In this document: piece after piece, positions 59,352 through 64,000 of the stretch
Position numbering within the stretch: the stretch's first letter is position 1
Layout: each line of letters opens with the position of its first letter
DNA from: an uncultured Flavihumibacter sp.
GTDB taxonomy: Bacteria; Bacteroidota; Bacteroidia; Chitinophagales; Chitinophagaceae
Length of the DNA stretch: 64,000 nt
NCBI GenBank assembly: GCA_902168105.1
Contig: CABHOY010000047.1
Span: forward strand, 62,001 to 126,000
Reading direction: 5' to 3'
Translations under genes and position numbers: made by a program
The notes under the pieces: model-generated
Told to the model about the DNA's origin: nothing
Seen by the model: the letters and a program-made list of their open reading frames with translations, nothing else
Databases searched by the model: none

Positions 59352-61250
59352 TTATTCACCTTTCTTTTCGTCGCCTTCGTCCTTCTTCAGCTTCTCTCTC
59401 AGTTCAGCCAGTGCACCCAGGTCGCCAAGTGTAGCTTTTTCTACCTTGCTCTGGATGGTTTTCACAGCCTTACGAGTTTTGTCAGCGTCAGCTCTCTTTT
59501 CTTTGGCAACTGCTTCCTTCTCCTCGTTTTTAGCCTGTTCCCACACTCTTGTATGAGATACCAGTATGCGTTTTTCGCTACGATCGAATTCAATGATCAT
59601 GAATTCTTTCACATCTTCAACGCTGATAGGTTTCTCGTCTTCAGTGCGCAGGTGACGGGCAGGAGAGTAAGCTTCCAGACCATACTGCAGTTGAACTGTA
59701 GCACCTTTTTCATCTTTCTTCACTACGGTACCTTCATGAACGGATCCAATCGGGAAGATAGTTTCGAAAGTGTTCCAAGGATCTTCTTCAATCTGTTTGT
59801 GGCCCAGGCTCAGTTTACGGTTATCTTTATCGATACCCAGTATTACTACCTCGATTTCGCTACCCACTTTAGTGTACTCACTTGGGTGGTTGAAGCGTTT
59901 GATCCAGCTCAGGTCAGAGATGTGGATCATACCACCGATACCAGTTTCCAGCTCAACGAATACGCCATAAGGAGTGATGTTCTTCACGATACCTTTGTGA
60001 CGGCTCTCCAGAGGGAATTTAGTTTCGATAGTAGCCCAAGGATCTTCTGTCAGTTGCTTGATAGACAGGCTCATCTTACGCTCGTCTTTGCTCAACGTCA
60101 CTACCACTGCTTCGTATTCTTCGCCTAATTTGAAGAATTCTTTAGCATTGATAGGAGTAGAAGCCCAGGAGATCTCAGATACGTGTACCAGACCTTCTAC
60201 ACCAGGCAGAATTTCCAGGAATGCACCGTAATCTTCGATGTTAACTACCTTACCTTTTACGCGCGCACCTTCAGTGATGTGTGCAGGCAGGGTATCCCAT
60301 GGGTGAGGAGTAAGTTGTTTGTAACCAAGGCTGATACGTTTTTTCTCGTCGTCGAAGTCCAGTACAACCACATTGATCTTCTGATCCATCTGGAGCACTT
60401 CGCTTGGGTGAGAGATACGTCCCCAGCTGATATCTGTGATGTACAGCAGACCATCCAGACCACCCAGGTCGATGAATGCGCCGAAATCTGTGATATTTTT
60501 GATAGTACCTTCCAATACCTGGCCTTTTTCCAGTTTGGAGATGATATCCACTCTCTGCTGTTCGATATCGCTTTCGATAAGCGCTTTGTGGGAAACAACT
60601 GCGTTCCTGATGGCTTCATTAACTTTAACCACCTTGAATTCCATTGTTTTGCCTACAAACTGGTCGTAGTCTGTAACAGGCTTAACATCGATCTGAGAAC
60701 CTGGCAGGAATGTTTCCATACCGTAAACGTCCACGATCAAGCCGCCTTTGGTTTTGCTGGTAACAGTACCAGTAACCACTTCGCCGGTTTTGTAAACTTC
60801 CACGATTTTTTCCCATGCACGTTGTTGGCGAGCTTGTTTACGGCTCAGGTGCAGGTTACCATCGCGGTCTTCTTTTTCAACAACCAGTACTTCAACTTCA
60901 TCACCTACTTTCAGTCCCTGCAGATCGCGGAACTCGTTCAGAGAGATCAGACCGTCAGATTTGAAGCCGATGTTGATCACTACGTCCGTTTTGGTCAGAC
61001 CAACTACGGTACCAGTGAGCAGGCCGTTTTCTTCGATCACTTTAAAAGTGTTGTCGTACGTTTGGTCGTACTTCGCTTTTTCTTCTTTGTTGTAAGAAGA
61101 GACATTGCGTTTGTCTACGCTCCAATCGAAATCATCGTGAGCGGTTTCCACAACAGGCGCATTTTTTGTCGCTGTTTCTACCTGAGCTGCTGCTGCTGCA
61201 GGTACCTGTTGTTCAGCGTTTTGTTCGTTAGTAATGTTGTTTTCTGCCAA
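59352..61250 (-). CDS. rpsA: 30S ribosomal protein S1
   Basis: S1 binds mRNA on the 30S subunit. The 632-residue protein holds six S1 RNA-binding domains between about residues 70 and 560. Examples are GTVVGLTKTDVVINIGFKSD, GTIKNITDFGAFIDLGGLDG and GKVVNIEDYGAFLEILPGVE, each with the typical GaFv/l core. The N-terminal 60 residues are low-complexity (Gln/Ala-rich) and the C-terminal 60 are Lys/Glu-rich, as seen in Bacteroidota S1. A TATCTTTG promoter lies 67 nt upstream. Confidence 0.95.
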   Translation of the reverse strand: MAENNITNEQNAEQQVPAAAAAQVETATKNAPVVETAHDDFDWSVDKRNVSSYNKEEKAKYDQTYDNTFKVIEENGLLTGTVVGLTKTDVVINIGFKSDGLISLNEFRDLQGLKVGDEVEVLVVEKEDRDGNLHLSRKQARQQRAWEKIVEVYKTGEVVTGTVTSKTKGGLIVDVYGMETFLPGSQIDVKPVTDYDQFVGKTMEFKVVKVNEAIRNAVVSHKALIESDIEQQRVDIISKLEKGQVLEGTIKNITDFGAFIDLGGLDGLLYITDISWGRISHPSEVLQMDQKINVVVLDFDDEKKRISLGYKQLTPHPWDTLPAHITEGARVKGKVVNIEDYGAFLEILPGVEGLVHVSEISWASTPINAKEFFKLGEEYEAVVVTLSKDERKMSLSIKQLTEDPWATIETKFPLESRHKGIVKNITPYGVFVELETGIGGMIHISDLSWIKRFNHPSEYTKVGSEIEVVILGIDKDNRKLSLGHKQIEEDPWNTFETIFPIGSVHEGTVVKKDEKGATVQLQYGLEAYSPARHLRTEDEKPISVEDVKEFMIIEFDRSEKRILVSHTRVWEQAKNEEKEAVAKEKRADADKTRKAVKTIQSKVEKATLGDLGALAELREKLKKDEGDEKKGE

Positions 61251-61316
61251 AATTTGGTTCCTCCTTTTGTTAAAAAATTCTCCCGGATTTTAGGCCCGAA
61301 AGTTTTAATTGGACGG

Positions 61317-61324
61317 CAAAGATA
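61317..61324 (-). promoter_or_regulatory. -7 promoter box for rpsA (TATCTTTG)
   Basis: A perfect TAnnTTTG lies 66 nt upstream of the rpsA start codon. Confidence 0.6.
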
Positions 61325-61473
61325 CTTAATAATCATTAAAAAATAAGCAATTTTCACATGTTTAACAGTCCTGTCCCCTCTCCCCTTCATATCATCCTTC
61401 AGCCGCTGTTTGCTCCAAAAAAATGTGCCGCTAAATAGATTTATGATTGCGGATTTTGTACTAATTTTCAAGT

Positions 61474-62349
61474 ATGAACGGGACCTCATTCAGCTCTGAT
61501 ATACGCTACTGGCTTAGACAAGGAAATACAATTAATCATCTTCTTTTCTGGAATGTAATTGTTTTCCTCGTCATGGGAATTGTGTACCTGATTGGAAAAA
61601 TTGCACCCACTACAGGCTTCCTCTCCAATTTTCTTTTTGATAATCTTTCCCTGCATGCCAATGTGTTTGCTTTCCTGCGAAAGCCATGGGGGTTACTGAC
61701 GTACATGTTCACACATCTGGAATTTTTACATGTACTCTTCAATATGCTGAACCTCTACTGGTTCGGTAATATATTCAGGTCTTTTCTTGGCAATCAGCGG
61801 GTACTTCCCCTTTACCTGGTGGGAGGCATCGCAGGCGGTATAGCATATCTGCTTGTATATAATCTCGCTTTTGGCGGTGTAAATGCCCCGATGATCGGTG
61901 CATCTGCTTCTGTAATGGCGCTGCTCATTGCCTGCGCCACCAAATTGCCCAACTATGAGATCGGCCTGCTCTTTATCGGTTCCATCCGCCTGAAATGGCT
62001 GGCGCTTATCGTCATTGTGCTTGACCTGATCTCCCTCACCCAGGGAAATGTAGGCGGTATTGTCGCTCACATGGGAGGGGCGCTCACCGGTTTCCTTTAC
62101 ATTAAACTGCTGAACAGCGGCACGGATATCTGTCAGCCACTTATCTGGCTGTTTAACCGCCGTCTGCGCGTAGAGGCGCCCAAACGCTCCTTTAAACCTA
62201 AAAAGTCTCCTCTTAAGCTCGTAAAACCCGGTCAGGAAGAGAATAAACAACTCCGCCTGGACCAGCTGCTCGATAAAATAAACGACAATGGCATGGACAG
62301 CCTGAGTCCTGAAGAAAAAGCGTGGCTGAAGAAAATGAGCCAGGAATAA
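61474..62349 (+). CDS. Rhomboid-family intramembrane serine protease
   Basis: The 291-residue membrane protein has about six helices between residues 20 and 220. The rhomboid catalytic dyad is Ser144 in MIGASASVMALL and His199 in VAHMGGALTGF, with the helix 2 motif HLEFLHVLFNMLNLYWFG upstream. The basic C-terminal tail (about 225-291) is cytoplasmic. Substrates are unknown. It is divergent from rpsA with a 223-nt gap. The ispH promoter follows 31 nt after its stop. Confidence 0.92.
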   Translation: MNGTSFSSDIRYWLRQGNTINHLLFWNVIVFLVMGIVYLIGKIAPTTGFLSNFLFDNLSLHANVFAFLRKPWGLLTYMFTHLEFLHVLFNMLNLYWFGNIFRSFLGNQRVLPLYLVGGIAGGIAYLLVYNLAFGGVNAPMIGASASVMALLIACATKLPNYEIGLLFIGSIRLKWLALIVIVLDLISLTQGNVGGIVAHMGGALTGFLYIKLLNSGTDICQPLIWLFNRRLRVEAPKRSFKPKKSPLKLVKPGQEENKQLRLDQLLDKINDNGMDSLSPEEKAWLKKMSQE

Positions 62350-62380
62350 ACGGCCATGTATACCTGCCATTCAAAATATG

Positions 62381-62388
62381 TAACTTTG
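62381..62388 (+). promoter_or_regulatory. -7 promoter box for ispH (TAACTTTG)
   Basis: A perfect TAnnTTTG ends 8 nt before the ATG at 62397, implying a leaderless or nearly leaderless message. It also lies inside the longer open frame from 62322, which decides the start. Confidence 0.6.
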
Positions 62389-62396
62389 CCGCCAAG

Positions 62397-63623
62397 ATGA
62401 AAACATTCAACGTTCCAATTATATATCGCAGTCCGCTGATCACGGCCATCAAAAACCGCCGTAAGCAACAGGACCGCATGAAGAAAGATTTTACACCGAC
62501 AGTCCTGGATTTTGGTCCTTTGAAGATATTGCTGGCCCGCCACTTCGGTTTTTGCTTCGGAGTGGAAAATGCGATCGAGATCGCATTTAAAACAGTTGAA
62601 GAGAATCCTGGTAAAAGGATCTTCCTCCTAAGTGAAATGATCCATAACCCGCATGTGAATAACGACCTGTTGGCGAAAGGCGTGCAGTTCCTCATGGATA
62701 CTGCCGGCAAACAGCTGGTTCCATGGGAAGAACTGACCCCGGAAGACATTGTGATCATTCCGGCCTTTGGTACCACCCTGGAAATAGAAGCAAAACTGAG
62801 CTCCCTGGGCATTGCCCCCCTTCAATATAACACGACCTGCCCTTTTGTGGAAAGAGTATGGAATAAGGCAGAGCAGATCGGACAGCAGTCCTATACCGTG
62901 ATCGTACATGGTAAACCCGGACATGAAGAAACCCGCGCCACCTTTTCCCATAGCCGCAGTAATACTCCTACCGTAGTGGTAAAGGATATTGAAGAAGCCC
63001 GGGTGCTGGCCACCTTTATTACCGGAGAAAGACCGGCTGATGAGTTTTATGCCCTGTTCAAAGGACAATACTCTGAGGGCTTTGATGTAACACAAGACCT
63101 CCAGCGTGTTGGCGTTGTGAATCAGACTACCATGCTGGCTACCGAGACCCAGGCTATCGCTGATTATATCAAAAACGTCATCATGGACCGGTATGCACTT
63201 AATACTGAGAATACAGGTGAACGTTTTGCTGATACCCGTGATACGCTTTGTTATGCAACCAACGACAATCAAAGCGCCGTAACCGGCCTTTTGCAGGAAG
63301 AAGCAGACCTTGCTATTGTAGTAGGCGGTTATAACAGCTCTAATACCTCTCATCTGGTGGAGCTATGCGAGGTAAAACTGCCCACTTACTTTATCTCCTC
63401 CGAAGAAAAGCTGATAACATCCAATGAGATCCAGCACTGGGATTTCCATCACAAACAGGAACTACACAGCCTTTCCTTCCTGCCGGCACAGGAATCTGTA
63501 ACTATCCTGCTAACAAGCGGCGCATCCTGCCCGGATGCACTTGTAGAAGCGGTGATCAGGAAACTACTATCGTTCTACGATCTGGAATATAAGATGGAAG
63601 AAGTAGCGGCGACCTTTGCCTGA
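62397..63623 (+). CDS. ispH: 4-hydroxy-3-methylbut-2-enyl diphosphate reductase IspH
   Basis: IspH performs the last step of the MEP isoprenoid pathway, giving IPP and DMAPP. The 408-residue protein has the three [4Fe-4S] cysteines: Cys53 (HFGFCFGVENAI), Cys148 (TTCPFVERVW) and Cys378 (SGASCPDALVEAV). It also has the substrate-site HGKPGHEET and NQTTMLATET. The length is that of the longer IspH subclass rather than the about 315 residues of E. coli. The start at 62397 is fixed by the promoter box 9 nt upstream. A terminator follows at 63661. Confidence 0.95.
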   Translation: MKTFNVPIIYRSPLITAIKNRRKQQDRMKKDFTPTVLDFGPLKILLARHFGFCFGVENAIEIAFKTVEENPGKRIFLLSEMIHNPHVNNDLLAKGVQFLMDTAGKQLVPWEELTPEDIVIIPAFGTTLEIEAKLSSLGIAPLQYNTTCPFVERVWNKAEQIGQQSYTVIVHGKPGHEETRATFSHSRSNTPTVVVKDIEEARVLATFITGERPADEFYALFKGQYSEGFDVTQDLQRVGVVNQTTMLATETQAIADYIKNVIMDRYALNTENTGERFADTRDTLCYATNDNQSAVTGLLQEEADLAIVVGGYNSSNTSHLVELCEVKLPTYFISSEEKLITSNEIQHWDFHHKQELHSLSFLPAQESVTILLTSGASCPDALVEAVIRKLLSFYDLEYKMEEVAATFA

Positions 63624-63660
63624 AACTGAAGTTATTTACGGGAAATATTATAAAAGCAAA

Positions 63661-63686
63661 AAAGACACCAGTTGGTGTCTTTTTTC
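63661..63686. terminator. Terminator after ispH
   Basis: AAGACAC pairs with GTGTCTT (63662-63668 with 63675-63681) around CAGTTG, followed by TTTTTC. A-rich on the other side, so it may be bidirectional. Confidence 0.85.
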
Positions 63687-63846
63687 TTTGGGGCTAATCA
63701 ATGCTAGTAATGCAGAGAAAAAAAATTTTATATCGTAATTAGTTTAAACCTGAACCAAAATTAGCTGTTAGCGCATAAGCGTGCAATAGAGACTTATTAT
63801 CCGGTGGTCTATTTCCTGTAAGTGGCGTAAAACAGATTAAATTTGG

Positions 63847-64000
63847 TTAGAACTGCATGGCCTTTTTCAGGAAATCGGCTTTCCGCCTGCGGGAAATCTC
63901 AACCTGTGTGCCATCGCTCATCAATGCAAATCCACCTTCACCCTGTATGTATGACTGCATCTGCTGCAGGTTGATCAAATGCGAATTATGGACCCGGAAA
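63847..64000 (-). CDS. LytTR DNA-binding domain, C-terminal end of a regulator (5' partial)
   Basis: The minus-strand frame runs off the right edge of the window and ends with TAA at 63847-63849. The visible 51 residues include FRVHNSHLINLQQMQ and MSDGTQVEISRRRKADFLKK, which match the end of a LytTR DNA-binding domain. The N-terminal part, probably a receiver domain, is outside the window. It is a second LytTR protein, distinct from the one at 20049. Confidence 0.85.
   Translation of the reverse strand, partial: FRVHNSHLINLQQMQSYIQGEGGFALMSDGTQVEISRRRKADFLKKAMQF

Noticed and set aside
60183..61346. 387-codon open frame antisense to rpsA
   Set aside because: It is the mirror of the highly expressed rpsA reading frame, is rich in Phe/His/Val without domain motifs, and has no promoter.

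Overview
The window is a stretch of chromosome from a Bacteroidota bacterium, most likely Chitinophaga or a close relative in the Chitinophagaceae. Supporting signs are many TAnnTTTG -7 promoter boxes, a long-form NagB C-terminus, a SprE/PorW-like type IX secretion protein, a HYC_CC_PP family protein, a Putative_porin, DUF4407, a bactofilin next to an AtpZ/AtpI protein, YpdA, and LytS/LytT plus LiaF-type regulators. No phage, insertion sequence, CRISPR array or replication origin is visible. Most genes are housekeeping, so the unusual signals are in the intergenic DNA and in some domain fusions.

Layout: 1-5.7 kb holds the nagB tail, a small RSH-like HD hydrolase, a methyltransferase, a glutamine amidotransferase, ypdA, murB and an NAD(P)-binding protein. 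5.7-11.2 kb holds priA, a plsC-like acyltransferase, a DUF4258 protein, mtaB and two identical tRNA-Val(TAC) genes. 11.2-16.4 kb holds a macrolide-type glycosyltransferase, the decayed 3' end of a second copy, a cation/proton antiporter and the overlapping N-end-rule pair clpS-aat. 16.4-23.8 kb holds a lipoprotein, an mntR-mntH pair and a LytS/LytT/DUF4288/LiaF cluster. 23.8-30.5 kb holds two unrelated types of isocitrate dehydrogenase in tandem, an aldo/keto reductase next to an AraC regulator, and an L,D-transpeptidase. 30.9-33.1 kb is a small metal-related cluster (HYC_CC_PP, HMA domain, beta-barrel). 33.3-41.1 kb holds a porin, punA, sucC, DUF4407, a SprT-like protein, two small membrane proteins, a bactofilin and a truncated M23-like protein. 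41.3-51.7 kb is envelope biogenesis and core metabolism: sprE/porW, PBP1A, an M28 peptidase, yidC and pyrG. 52-58 kb holds a thioesterase, an HD hydrolase, a 1-kb gene-poor region and a siroheme/sulfite reductase operon. 58.4-64 kb holds a HAD phosphatase, rpsA, a rhomboid protease, ispH and the end of a LytTR protein.

How the genes work together: the sulfite reductase (fused to a HEPN domain) is followed by sumT and a Met8p-type sirC. These two supply its siroheme cofactor, and the operon has a long leader with an operator-like palindrome at the transcription start. MntR probably represses itself and mntH. ClpS and Aat together feed N-degron substrates to ClpAP.

The most unusual signal is a set of intergenic arrays built from degenerate 11-nt units in strict 11-nt register (1970-2097, 30614-30707, 38733-38776, 59088-59153). 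Two of them are folded back as long inverted repeats, one with a perfect 40-bp stem. I recognise no named element that matches them. The 53.25-54.28 kb gene-poor region also holds three strong hairpins that could be an RNA.
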